From assembly GCF_009665255.1 (NCBI RefSeq), contig NZ_CP035686.1:2862501-2905724 (forward strand): a stretch of 43,224 nt of DNA, read 5' to 3'. The notes beneath the pieces are model-generated. The model did no database searches and was not told where the DNA came from. It worked only from the letters and a program-made list of their open reading frames with translations. Origin of the DNA: Vibrio metoecus (GTDB lineage Bacteria > Pseudomonadota > Gammaproteobacteria > Enterobacterales > Vibrionaceae). Every line of letters begins with the position of its first letter. Position 1 is the first letter of the stretch. Shown here one piece after another: positions 20,011-28,050 of the stretch. Made by a program: the position numbers and the translations under genes.

Positions 20011-20039
20011 ACAAAAAAAGCCCCTCGAAAGAGGGGCTT
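20011..20039 (-). terminator. Rho-independent terminator of pckA
   Basis: On the minus strand AAGCCCCTC, loop TTT, GAGGGGCTT then TTTTTTTGTTG: a strong terminator 35 bases after the pckA stop. Confidence 0.93.
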
Positions 20040-20073
20040 GCTACTCAGTTATCACTTTTACGCCAATTTGGCA

Positions 20074-21702
20074 TTAATCAAGCTTAGGACCGGCTGCCAC
20101 TAAGGCTTTACCTTCGGCGTTATCGGTGTACTTGTCGAAGTTGTTGATAAAGCGGGTTGCCAAGTCTTTGGCTTTGCTTTCCCATTGTAGTGGGTCGACA
20201 TAAGTATCACGTGGGTCAAGGATCATCGGATCGACACCTGGCAATGCAGTTGGCACTTGCAGATTGAAGATCGGGATATGCTTGGTTTCCGCTTTCTCGA
20301 TGGAACCATCCAAAATCGCATCAATGATGCCGCGCGTATCTTTAATCGAGATACGTTTGCCGCTGCCATTCCAGCCAGTGTTGACCAGATACGCTTCCGC
20401 GCCCGCCGCTTCCATACGTTTCACCAACACTTCCGCATACTTGGTTGGGTGCAGAGTGAGGAACGCTGCGCCAAAACAGGCTGAGAAGGTTGGAGTAGGT
20501 TCAGTAATACCGCGTTCAGTACCCGCCAGTTTCGCTGTGAAGCCAGACAAGAAGTGGTATTTGGTTTGCTCTGGAGTCAGTTTGGATACTGGAGGCAATA
20601 CACCAAAAGCATCCGCTGACAGGAAGATCACTTTTGTCGCATGACCGCCTTTAGATACTGGTTTTACGATGTTGTCGATGTGATAGATAGGGTAAGAAAC
20701 ACGAGTGTTTTCTGTTTTAGAACCATCATCAAAATCGATTGAGCCATCGCTGCGTACGGTCACGTTTTCTAGCAAAGCATCACGGCGGATTGCGTTGTAA
20801 ATATCCGGTTCTGCTTCTTTAGACAGTTTGATGGTTTTTGCGTAGCAGCCACCTTCAAAGTTAAACACGCCATCATCATCCCAGCCGTGCTCATCGTCAC
20901 CGATCAAGGCACGTTTAGGATCGGTCGACAGAGTAGTTTTACCGGTACCTGATAGACCGAAGAAGATCGCGACATCGCCCGCTTTGCCCATGTTGGCAGA
21001 GCAGTGCATTGAGGCAATACCTTGCAGCGGCAGGAAGTAGTTCATCATCGCGAACATGCCTTTTTTCATCTCACCGCCGTACCAAGTACCGCCGATGAGC
21101 TGCATGCGCTCAGTCAGGTTAAACACAGTGAAGTTTTCTGAGTTCAGACCGTGCTCTTTCCAGTTCGCATTGGTACATTTCGCGCCGTTCATCACTACGA
21201 AGTCTGGCTTGAAGTTCGTTAGTTCATCTTCGCTTGGGCGGATAAACATGTTTTTCACGAAGTGCGCTTGCCATGCCACTTCCGTAATGAAGCGAACACT
21301 CAGGCGAGTATCGGCGTTAGCACCACAGTAGCCATCCAATACGAATACGCGCTTACCTGAAAGCTGTTTGGTGACTTGTGCTTTCAGGTCATTCCAGACT
21401 TCTTGATTAATCGGTTTGTTATCGTTTTTCGCTTTGTCTGATGTCCACCACAGAGTATCGCGGGTGGTATCGTCTTTTACGATAAACTTATCTTTTGGTG
21501 AGCGGCCAGTGAAGATGCCAGTATCAACCGCAACCGCGCCTAATTCGGTGACCACACCACGCTCATAACCTTCGAGGTCAGAACGGGTTTCTTCAGCAAA
21601 TAACAGTTCATAGCTCGGGTTACGAACTATTTCAGTTACGCCGGTGATCCCATATTGGGCTAGATCGAGTTGTGCAGCCTTAGTATGTTCCATAACGGTC
21701 AT
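20074..21702 (-). CDS. pckA: Phosphoenolpyruvate carboxykinase (ATP)
   Basis: Cytosolic enzyme of gluconeogenesis that converts oxaloacetate plus ATP to phosphoenolpyruvate, CO2 and ADP. The 542-aa length fits the ATP-dependent class. Motifs: GIFTGRSPKDKF (substrate arginine loop), GGTWYGGEMKKGMF with the metal-site lysine, the P-loop GLSGTGKTTLS, the metal aspartate in IGDDEHGWD, and GGCYAKTIKL. ATG 21702 has AAGGAG 6 bases upstream. The 336-base upstream region carries a short direct-repeat leader and a weak CRP-like sequence. Ends at its own terminator. Confidence 0.98.
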   Translation of the reverse strand: MTVMEHTKAAQLDLAQYGITGVTEIVRNPSYELLFAEETRSDLEGYERGVVTELGAVAVDTGIFTGRSPKDKFIVKDDTTRDTLWWTSDKAKNDNKPINQEVWNDLKAQVTKQLSGKRVFVLDGYCGANADTRLSVRFITEVAWQAHFVKNMFIRPSEDELTNFKPDFVVMNGAKCTNANWKEHGLNSENFTVFNLTERMQLIGGTWYGGEMKKGMFAMMNYFLPLQGIASMHCSANMGKAGDVAIFFGLSGTGKTTLSTDPKRALIGDDEHGWDDDGVFNFEGGCYAKTIKLSKEAEPDIYNAIRRDALLENVTVRSDGSIDFDDGSKTENTRVSYPIYHIDNIVKPVSKGGHATKVIFLSADAFGVLPPVSKLTPEQTKYHFLSGFTAKLAGTERGITEPTPTFSACFGAAFLTLHPTKYAEVLVKRMEAAGAEAYLVNTGWNGSGKRISIKDTRGIIDAILDGSIEKAETKHIPIFNLQVPTALPGVDPMILDPRDTYVDPLQWESKAKDLATRFINNFDKYTDNAEGKALVAAGPKLD

Positions 21703-22038
21703 AGGTGCTCCTTGTAGGATTTTGTAGGGATTTTGTAATAATTTATGTAATTGTTATCTGCTCACCATGCTAGCAACGGACCTCGGAGAAAACAGGGAGG
21801 CAGTTCAAATATTGCCCACCGAGTTTCTGTGGTTTTAGGTAACTCGTCACATATATTGGCATTACTATTTTATCGTGCGCGCAAACCTTTGCGCCAGAGG
21901 CCAAAGATTAATACTTCTCAGAAATTAAGTACGGCGTACTGTGATTTTGATCGTTGATTTTATTGGTATTTTATAGAGAAAAAGCCAGCGGGGAGCTGGC
22001 TTTTTGGCGGTTTTTACGTGCTTGTTAAACGCAGCGAA
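21703..22038 (-). promoter_or_regulatory. pckA upstream region and hslO terminator region
   Basis: This 336-base stretch has no gene. From 21711 to 21740 the pckA leader holds near-repeats of TTGTAGGAT/TTGTAGGGAT/TTGTAAT (plus-strand reading), which place a purine-poor tandem unit next to the ribosome site. At 21940-21955 TGTGATTTTGATCGTT matches only the left half of a CRP site well. The hslO terminator is at 21979-22005. I could not identify a convincing -35/-10 pair for pckA. Confidence 0.45.
21979..22005 (-). terminator. Rho-independent terminator of hslRO (symmetric)
   Basis: AAAAAGCCAGC, loop of 5, GCTGGCTTTTT. The T tract exists on both strands, but only hslO (minus) ends here, 34 bases upstream. 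On the plus strand nothing is transcribed toward it. Confidence 0.9.
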
Positions 22039-22929
22039 TTAATGCAGTACGGAACCATTTCCGCCTTGTGGCGCATACAATTCAGCCACTTGCGCAGCAT
22101 CGAATGAGTAAGTGGCACCACAATAATCGCAATGTAGAGCCACTGCACCCTCTTGGGCAAGGATGTCATTAATCTCATCACGTGCAACAGTCATGATCGC
22201 CGCTGCACTGCGCTCACGTGAGCAACCACAGCGGAAGCTGACCGGATGCGGTGCGAACAACTGAACTTTCTCTTGGTTGTAAAGACGGTACAGCAGTTCT
22301 TCGGCAGGTAGAGCAAATAACTCTTCGTTCTTGATGGTGTCAGTTAATTGTTCTAAATGTTCGAAATCATCGGCAGAGCCTTTACCATCGGGTACGATTT
22401 GCAGCAACATGCCAGCCGCACAGGCTTTACCTGCATGCTCACCGACGCGGATCCACAAACGAGTTTTGAGCTGCTCTGAACGTAGGAAGTAACCTTCGAG
22501 TACATCGGCAAGGGTGTCGCCTTCCAAACCTACTACCCCTTGATATCGCTCACCTTGTTTAGGTTCAATAGTGATCACTAGGTGACCTTTGCCCAGCATG
22601 TCATGCAGATTAGCATTGTCGGCAATATCGCCTTGCCAACGCGCTACACCACGGACTTGTTGGTTGTTATCACCGTTAATGACAACCAGAGATACTGGAC
22701 CATCACCTTGCAGTTGCAGAGTGATAGAGCCTTCAAACTTCAGTGTTGCCGTGAGTAGCGATGTGGCAACCAGCAATTCGCCGATCAGGTGTTTTACCGC
22801 AGCAGGATATTCCTGACTGGAAATCATGTGCTGATAAGTATCGTCCAGTTGAACTAACTCACCACGCACGGAGAGGTCTTCAAAAAGATAGCGATGTAGC
22901 ATGTTGTTCGCCATTGAGCTTGTCGTCAT
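22039..22929 (-). CDS. hslO: Redox-regulated chaperone Hsp33
   Basis: Cytosolic holdase activated by oxidative stress plus unfolding. The 296-aa protein has the N-terminal substrate-binding core with LVAT/LLTATLKFEGSITLQLQGDGPV and the C-terminal zinc switch with four cysteines: FRCGCSRERS and CDYCGATY (CxC...CxxC). Oxidation of these releases zinc and turns the chaperone on. Start is uncertain: ATG 22929 (used) or the internal ATG 22914 (MANNMLHRYLF), which matches the family N-terminus better; neither has a clear ribosome site. It lies 18 bases after hslR in one operon. Confidence 0.95.
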   Translation of the reverse strand: MTTSSMANNMLHRYLFEDLSVRGELVQLDDTYQHMISSQEYPAAVKHLIGELLVATSLLTATLKFEGSITLQLQGDGPVSLVVINGDNNQQVRGVARWQGDIADNANLHDMLGKGHLVITIEPKQGERYQGVVGLEGDTLADVLEGYFLRSEQLKTRLWIRVGEHAGKACAAGMLLQIVPDGKGSADDFEHLEQLTDTIKNEELFALPAEELLYRLYNQEKVQLFAPHPVSFRCGCSRERSAAAIMTVARDEINDILAQEGAVALHCDYCGATYSFDAAQVAELYAPQGGNGSVLH

Positions 22930-22947
22930 AAGGAATTGTCCGGCTAA

Positions 22948-23325
22948 TTACTGATGGATAAATTTGAGTAGATCTCGGCGCTGTTTCTTGTCTGGACGTC
23001 GATCCGGACTCGGGTTGAGCTGGCGCATCATGGCATTGCGTTCACGCTTAGCGATGCTTTCAGCCGTTTCACGGTAGAGCCGTTGCGCTTCTGGTGCTCC
23101 ACGGCGTTGGTCAGAGATCTTCTCGATAATGACCGTTTTCTCGTCATGTCCCTGACGTAATGTGATCTGTGCACCAAGTTCTACCGATTTACTGGGTTTG
23201 GTGCGCTGGCCATTATAGTGGACTTTGCCGCCTTCGACCATATTTCGCGCGAGCGAGCGAGTTTTGTAAAATCTTGCCGCCCACAACCATTTATCCAGCC
23301 TTACGTCATCTGCACTGGAACTCAT
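22948..23325 (-). CDS. hslR: Heat-shock protein 15, S4-domain RNA-binding protein
   Basis: Small (125 aa) cytosolic protein that rescues stalled 50S subunits carrying peptidyl-tRNA after heat stress. The N-terminal S4 domain is clear: VRLDKWLWAARFYKTRSLA followed by GGKVHYNGQRTKPSK. The C-terminal part is Arg/Lys/Glu-rich (PDRRPDKKQRRDLLKFIHQ). ATG 23325 has AGGAAAAGGGG upstream. It is the first gene of hslR-hslO, behind a sigma-32-type promoter at 23378-23406, and divergent from the eps operon. Confidence 0.95.
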   Translation of the reverse strand: MSSSADDVRLDKWLWAARFYKTRSLARNMVEGGKVHYNGQRTKPSKSVELGAQITLRQGHDEKTVIIEKISDQRRGAPEAQRLYRETAESIAKRERNAMMRQLNPSPDRRPDKKQRRDLLKFIHQ

Positions 23326-23377
23326 TGCCCCTTTTCCTCTCTAACCTTGTTACGTTTTGGCCAATTTTCTTGATTAA

Positions 23378-23406
23378 CAATGGTGTTTGCGAGGCAGTTT
23401 TTCAAG
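23378..23406 (-). promoter_or_regulatory. Sigma-32 (heat-shock) promoter of hslRO
   Basis: On the minus strand CTTGAAA, 14-base spacer, CACCATTG, against the RpoH consensus CTTGAAA-N(11-16)-CCCCATNT. The predicted start is near 23370, about 45 bases before the hslR ATG. Both genes it serves are heat-shock genes in E. coli, which supports the call. Confidence 0.8.
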
Positions 23407-23452
23407 CAAGTCGACAATTTAACGTTTGAGACGGATCTCTTAATAAGGCTTG

Positions 23453-23461
23453 TGCTATATT
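23453..23461 (+). promoter_or_regulatory. Candidate extended -10 promoter of the eps operon
   Basis: TGCTATATT forms an extended -10 (TGn + TATATT), about 90 bases before the epsC ATG. No -35 sits at the correct spacing; TTGAGA at 23426-23431 is too far (24 bases). The region between epsC and hslR (23326-23554) holds no gene. Confidence 0.4.
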
Positions 23462-23554
23462 GCCATGCCTGCATAAAGTCTTGAAAAACATCTGTACGGG
23501 CGAATTTGCGCAATATGAAGCGTAAAAGTACAGAAAGGAATAACGTGGAAATTT

Positions 23555-24472
23555 ATGGAATTTAAACAACTTCCTCCGCTTGCAACGTGGCCGCGTTTGA
23601 TTAGCCAAAATGCACCGCGGTGGCAAAAGCCAATCAGTGAAGGATTGACGCTCGTGCTGCTGGTGGCCTCGGCTTGGACGTTGGGCAAAATGGTGTGGTT
23701 AATGCTGGGAGAGCCAGCACAAGCACCAAGTTGGAGCCCAACCCTATCAGGTTTAAAGCCAGATCGTCAGCCGCTGGATATTAGCGTATTGCAAAAAGGT
23801 GACCTGTTTGGTGTGTTTACTGAACAGAAAGAGCCTGTGGTTGAGCAGCCCGTTGTGGTTGATGCCCCCAAGACTCGTTTGAGCCTTGTTTTATCTGGCG
23901 TGGTCGCTAGCAATGATATGCAAAAAAGCCTAGCGGTGATTGCAAACCGTGGTGTGCAAGCCACTTACGGGATCAATGAGGTGATCGAAGGTACACAGGT
24001 AAAATTAAAAGCGGTGATGCCAGATCGTGTCATTCTAAGTAATGCAGGCCGTGATGAAACCTTGATGCTTGAAGGATTGGACTATTCTGCGCCTGCTGTA
24101 CCGTCTACGCCTAACGCGCAGACCCCACGTCAAGGTCAAGCGGCGATGCCAGCCCCCCAGTTGGAAGAGAAGCTTGATGCTATTCGTGAAGCGATTACCC
24201 GAAATCCGCAGGAAATTTTTCAGTATGTACGCCTGTCTCAGGTAAAGCGGGATGACAAAGTGCTCGGTTATCGAGTGAGCCCGGGAAAAGATCCGGCACT
24301 GTTTGAATCAATAGGTTTACAAGATGGCGATATGGCAGTGGCGATTAATGGCTTGGATCTGACGGATCCCAATGTAATGAATACGCTATTTCAGTCGATG
24401 AATGACATGACCGAAATGAATCTGACCGTTGAGCGTGATGGTCAACAACATGATGTATATATTCAATTTTAA
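23555..24472 (+). CDS. epsC: Type II secretion inner-membrane protein EpsC (GspC)
   Basis: Bitopic inner-membrane protein that links the secretin EpsD to the inner platform EpsL-EpsM of the type II secretion system, which exports enzymes and toxins from the periplasm. The 305-aa protein has one transmembrane helix (~29-49: EGLTLVLLVASAWTLGKMVW), a Pro-rich linker, the periplasmic homology region (~75-170: RLSLVLSGVVASND..., GINEVIEGTQVKLKAVMPDRVIL), and a C-terminal PDZ domain (~200-305: GYRVSPGKDPALFESIGLQDGD, INGLDLTDP). ATG 23555 overlaps a short GTG reading frame that has the better ribosome site (AAGGA before GTG 23545). First gene of epsC-N. Confidence 0.97.
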   Translation: MEFKQLPPLATWPRLISQNAPRWQKPISEGLTLVLLVASAWTLGKMVWLMLGEPAQAPSWSPTLSGLKPDRQPLDISVLQKGDLFGVFTEQKEPVVEQPVVVDAPKTRLSLVLSGVVASNDMQKSLAVIANRGVQATYGINEVIEGTQVKLKAVMPDRVILSNAGRDETLMLEGLDYSAPAVPSTPNAQTPRQGQAAMPAPQLEEKLDAIREAITRNPQEIFQYVRLSQVKRDDKVLGYRVSPGKDPALFESIGLQDGDMAVAINGLDLTDPNVMNTLFQSMNDMTEMNLTVERDGQQHDVYIQF

Positions 24473-24517
24473 CGCTAAGGCGAGTAACGACGCGTTAGTG
24501 AGGCAAGGGAGTTCCCA

Positions 24518-26542
24518 GTGAAATTTTGGCTGAAAAAAAGTTCATGGCTGTTGGCTGGCAGTTTATTGTCCACACCTCTAGCGATGGCAAATGAGTTCAG
24601 TGCTAGCTTCAAAGGCACCGACATTCAAGAATTTATCAATATTGTTGGGCGCAATCTTGAGAAGACCATCATTGTCGACCCTTCGGTACGCGGCAAAGTG
24701 GATGTGCGCAGTTTTGATACCTTAAACGAAAAGCAGTATTACAGTTTCTTCCTCAGTGTGCTTGAAGTGTATGGTTTCGCTGTGGTCGAAATGGATAACG
24801 GCGTACTGAAAGTCATCAAATCGAAAGATGCAAAGACTTCCGCCATACCGGTATTGAGTGGCGAAGAGCGCGCCAATGGCGATGAAGTGATCACCCAAGT
24901 GGTAGCGGTGAAAAACGTTTCAGTACGCGAGTTGTCACCTTTGCTGCGCCAACTGATTGATAACGCAGGGGCAGGTAACGTAGTGCACTACGATCCCGCT
25001 AACATCATCTTGATCACCGGTCGTGCTGCAGTGGTGAACCGTTTAGCGGAAATTATTCGTCGCGTTGACCAAGCCGGCGACAAAGAGATTGAAGTGGTTG
25101 AGCTGAATAATGCATCTGCCGCAGAAATGGTGCGGATTGTTGAAGCGCTCAACAAAACGACAGACGCACAAAATACACCTGAATTCTTAAAGCCCAAGTT
25201 TGTGGCCGATGAGCGTACCAACTCGATTTTGATTTCTGGCGATCCGAAAGTGCGCGAGCGCTTGAAGCGTCTGATCAAGCAGTTGGATGTCGAGATGGCG
25301 GCCAAAGGTAATAACCGCGTAGTGTATTTGAAATACGCCAAAGCCGAAGATTTGGTCGAGGTGCTGAAAGGCGTTTCCGATAACCTACAAGCTGAAAAAG
25401 GTACCGGACAGCAAACGACCTCAAAGCGTAATGAGGTGATGATTGCCGCACACGCCGATACCAATTCGTTAGTACTCACTGCGCCGCAAGACATTATGAA
25501 TGCGATGCTCGAAGTGATTGGCCAGCTAGATATTCGCCGCGCACAAGTATTGATTGAAGCGCTGATTGTCGAAATGGCAGAGGGCGATGGCATCAACCTC
25601 GGAGTCCAATGGGGTTCGTTAGAAAGCGGCTCAGTCATTCAATATGGCAATACTGGCGCTTCGATTGGCAATGTGATGATCGGCCTTGAAGAGGCCAAAG
25701 ACACGACACAAACCAAAGCAGTTTATGATTCTGATAACAACTTCTTGAGAAATGAAACGACGACCACCAAAGGGGATTACACCAAGTTAGCCTCTGCATT
25801 GTCGAGCATTCAAGGTGCTGCAGTCAGCATCGCGATGGGCGATTGGACGGCCTTAATCAACGCGGTTTCTAATGATTCCAGCTCGAACATCCTGTCATCA
25901 CCGAGCATTACCGTCATGGATAACGGCGAGGCCTCCTTTATTGTTGGTGAAGAAGTGCCGGTTATCACCGGTTCCACCGCAGGCTCGAATAATGACAATC
26001 CATTCCAAACTGTGGATCGTAAAGAGGTGGGTATCAAACTCAAAGTAGTACCACAGATCAACGAAGGTAACTCAGTACAGCTCAAGATTGAGCAAGAGGT
26101 TTCCAACGTATTGGGTGCCAATGGTGCGGTAGACGTGCGTTTTGCCAAGCGCCAACTCAATACCTCGGTGATGGTGCAAGATGGGCAAATGTTGGTGCTC
26201 GGCGGTTTGATTGATGAGCGTGCTCTTGAGAGTGAATCCAAAGTTCCGCTACTGGGTGATATTCCATTGCTAGGACAACTGTTCCGTTCAACCAGTTCGC
26301 AAGTGGAAAAGAAAAACCTGATGGTGTTTATCAAGCCAACCATTATTCGTGATGGCGTGACGGCCGATGGTATCACCCAACGTAAATACAACTACATTCG
26401 CGCCGAGCAGCTGTTCCGCGCTGAAAAAGGCTTGCGTCTGCTGGATGATGCCAGCGTGCCTGTGTTGCCGAAATTTGGCGATGACCGTCGTCATCCACCT
26501 GAGATTCAAGCCTTTATTGATCAGATGGAAGCCGAGCAATGA
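24518..26542 (+). CDS. epsD: Type II secretion outer-membrane secretin EpsD (GspD)
   Basis: Forms the outer-membrane channel through which folded proteins leave. The 674-aa precursor has a Sec signal peptide (MKFWLKKSSWLLAGSLLSTP..., cleavage likely after AMA), N0 domain (~28-110), N1-N3 ring-building domains (~125-340, each with the GxxNxxxIxG-like AxxNxLIxTG/ISG motifs such as DPANIILITGRAAVV), and the secretin core (~370-610) with VPVITGS and LVLGGLIDE. The C-terminal ~60 residues fit the S domain that binds a pilotin; no pilotin gene is nearby. The last 4 bases overlap epsE (ATGA). Confidence 0.98.
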   Translation: MKFWLKKSSWLLAGSLLSTPLAMANEFSASFKGTDIQEFINIVGRNLEKTIIVDPSVRGKVDVRSFDTLNEKQYYSFFLSVLEVYGFAVVEMDNGVLKVIKSKDAKTSAIPVLSGEERANGDEVITQVVAVKNVSVRELSPLLRQLIDNAGAGNVVHYDPANIILITGRAAVVNRLAEIIRRVDQAGDKEIEVVELNNASAAEMVRIVEALNKTTDAQNTPEFLKPKFVADERTNSILISGDPKVRERLKRLIKQLDVEMAAKGNNRVVYLKYAKAEDLVEVLKGVSDNLQAEKGTGQQTTSKRNEVMIAAHADTNSLVLTAPQDIMNAMLEVIGQLDIRRAQVLIEALIVEMAEGDGINLGVQWGSLESGSVIQYGNTGASIGNVMIGLEEAKDTTQTKAVYDSDNNFLRNETTTTKGDYTKLASALSSIQGAAVSIAMGDWTALINAVSNDSSSNILSSPSITVMDNGEASFIVGEEVPVITGSTAGSNNDNPFQTVDRKEVGIKLKVVPQINEGNSVQLKIEQEVSNVLGANGAVDVRFAKRQLNTSVMVQDGQMLVLGGLIDERALESESKVPLLGDIPLLGQLFRSTSSQVEKKNLMVFIKPTIIRDGVTADGITQRKYNYIRAEQLFRAEKGLRLLDDASVPVLPKFGDDRRHPPEIQAFIDQMEAEQ

Positions 26543-28050
26543 CCGAAATGGTGATCTCTCCAGCTGAACGGCAGTCGATTCGTCGTCTGCCTTTTAGCTT
26601 TGCTAACCGCTTCAAGTTGGTGCTGGATTGGAATGAAGATTTCTCGCAAGCCAGCATTTACTTCTTGCCGCCGCTTTCTATGCAAGCGTTGGTCGAAACC
26701 AAGCGGGTAGTGAAACATGCCTTTGAGCTGATTGCTTTGTCGCAAGCAGAGTTTGAAAGCAAGCTGACCCAAGTCTATCAACGCGACTCTTCAGAAGCGC
26801 GCCAACTGATGGAAGATATTGGTGCTGACAGTGATGACTTCTTCTCACTGGCAGAAGAGCTGCCACAAAATGAAGATTTGCTAGAAAGCGAAGACGATGC
26901 GCCGATCATCAAACTGATCAACGCCATGTTGGGTGAGGCGATCAAAGAAGGTGCGTCAGATATTCACATTGAAACCTTTGAAAAAACGCTGTCGATCCGT
27001 TTTCGAGTTGATGGCGTACTGCGTGAAGTGCTAGCGCCTAGCCGCAAACTCTCATCGCTGCTCGTTTCACGGGTCAAGGTAATGGCTAAGCTCGACATTG
27101 CCGAAAAACGTGTGCCGCAAGATGGCCGCATTTCGTTGCGTATCGGTGGCCGCGCAGTCGATGTGCGGGTTTCAACCATGCCTTCATCACATGGTGAGCG
27201 AGTGGTAATGCGTTTGCTGGATAAAAACGCGACCCGCCTTGATCTGCACAGCTTGGGTATGACCCCAAAAAACCATGACAACTTCCGCCGCCTGATCAAA
27301 CGACCGCACGGGATTATCTTGGTGACCGGCCCAACCGGTTCGGGTAAATCGACCACCTTGTACGCGGGTTTGCAGGAGCTCAACAGCAGCGAGCGCAATA
27401 TTTTAACCGTAGAAGACCCGATCGAATTTGATATCGACGGTATCGGTCAGACCCAAGTCAACCCAAGGGTAGACATGACTTTCGCGCGGGGGCTACGCGC
27501 TATTTTGCGTCAAGACCCAGATGTGGTGATGGTGGGGGAAATTCGTGACTTGGAAACGGCGCAAATTGCGGTGCAAGCTTCGCTGACCGGTCACTTAGTG
27601 ATGTCGACTCTGCACACCAACACGGCCGTTGGGGCGGTGACGCGGCTGCGCGATATGGGCATCGAGCCTTTTTTGATCTCCTCTTCACTGCTCGGTGTTC
27701 TGGCTCAGCGTTTGGTTCGCACCTTATGCCCAGATTGCAAAGAGCCTTACGAGGCAGACAAAGAGCAGCGCAAACTGTTTGATAGCAAGAAAAAAGAACC
27801 GCTAATCCTTTATCGTGCAACGGGCTGCCCTAAATGTAACCACAAAGGCTACCGAGGCCGAACCGGTATTCATGAGCTGCTGTTAGTCGATGAAGCACTG
27901 CAAGAGTTGATTCATAGCGAAGCAGGGGAGCAGGCGATGGAAAAACATATCCGTGCGACCACGCCGAGCATTCGTGATGATGGTTTAGATAAGGTGCGCC
28001 AAGGCATTACTTCGCTAGAAGAAGTGATGCGGGTGACTAAGGAGTCCTAA
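26539..28050 (+). CDS. epsE: Type II secretion ATPase EpsE (GspE)
   Basis: Cytosolic hexameric ATPase that powers pseudopilus assembly and docks on EpsL. The 503-aa protein has the N-terminal EpsL-binding domain, then N2 and the catalytic domain. Seen: LGEAIKEGASDIHIE (Asp box region), Walker A GPTGSGKSTTLY with the lysine near residue 270, Asp box VEDPIEFDI, Walker B VVMVGEIRD, His box GHLVMSTLHTN, and a four-cysteine zinc domain (CPDCKEPY ... CPKCNHKGY). Starts in ATGA overlap with epsD and ends by sharing one base with epsF. Confidence 0.98.
   Translation: MTEMVISPAERQSIRRLPFSFANRFKLVLDWNEDFSQASIYFLPPLSMQALVETKRVVKHAFELIALSQAEFESKLTQVYQRDSSEARQLMEDIGADSDDFFSLAEELPQNEDLLESEDDAPIIKLINAMLGEAIKEGASDIHIETFEKTLSIRFRVDGVLREVLAPSRKLSSLLVSRVKVMAKLDIAEKRVPQDGRISLRIGGRAVDVRVSTMPSSHGERVVMRLLDKNATRLDLHSLGMTPKNHDNFRRLIKRPHGIILVTGPTGSGKSTTLYAGLQELNSSERNILTVEDPIEFDIDGIGQTQVNPRVDMTFARGLRAILRQDPDVVMVGEIRDLETAQIAVQASLTGHLVMSTLHTNTAVGAVTRLRDMGIEPFLISSSLLGVLAQRLVRTLCPDCKEPYEADKEQRKLFDSKKKEPLILYRATGCPKCNHKGYRGRTGIHELLLVDEALQELIHSEAGEQAMEKHIRATTPSIRDDGLDKVRQGITSLEEVMRVTKES

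Noticed and set aside
21940..21955. CRP-like site upstream of pckA
   Set aside because: Only the left half TGTGA fits; the right half TCGTT departs from TCACA at three positions. Mentioned in the region entry but not called as a site.
23426..23461. TTGAGA / TATATT as a standard sigma-70 promoter for eps
   Set aside because: The spacer is 24 bases, far from 17; only the extended -10 was kept, at low confidence.
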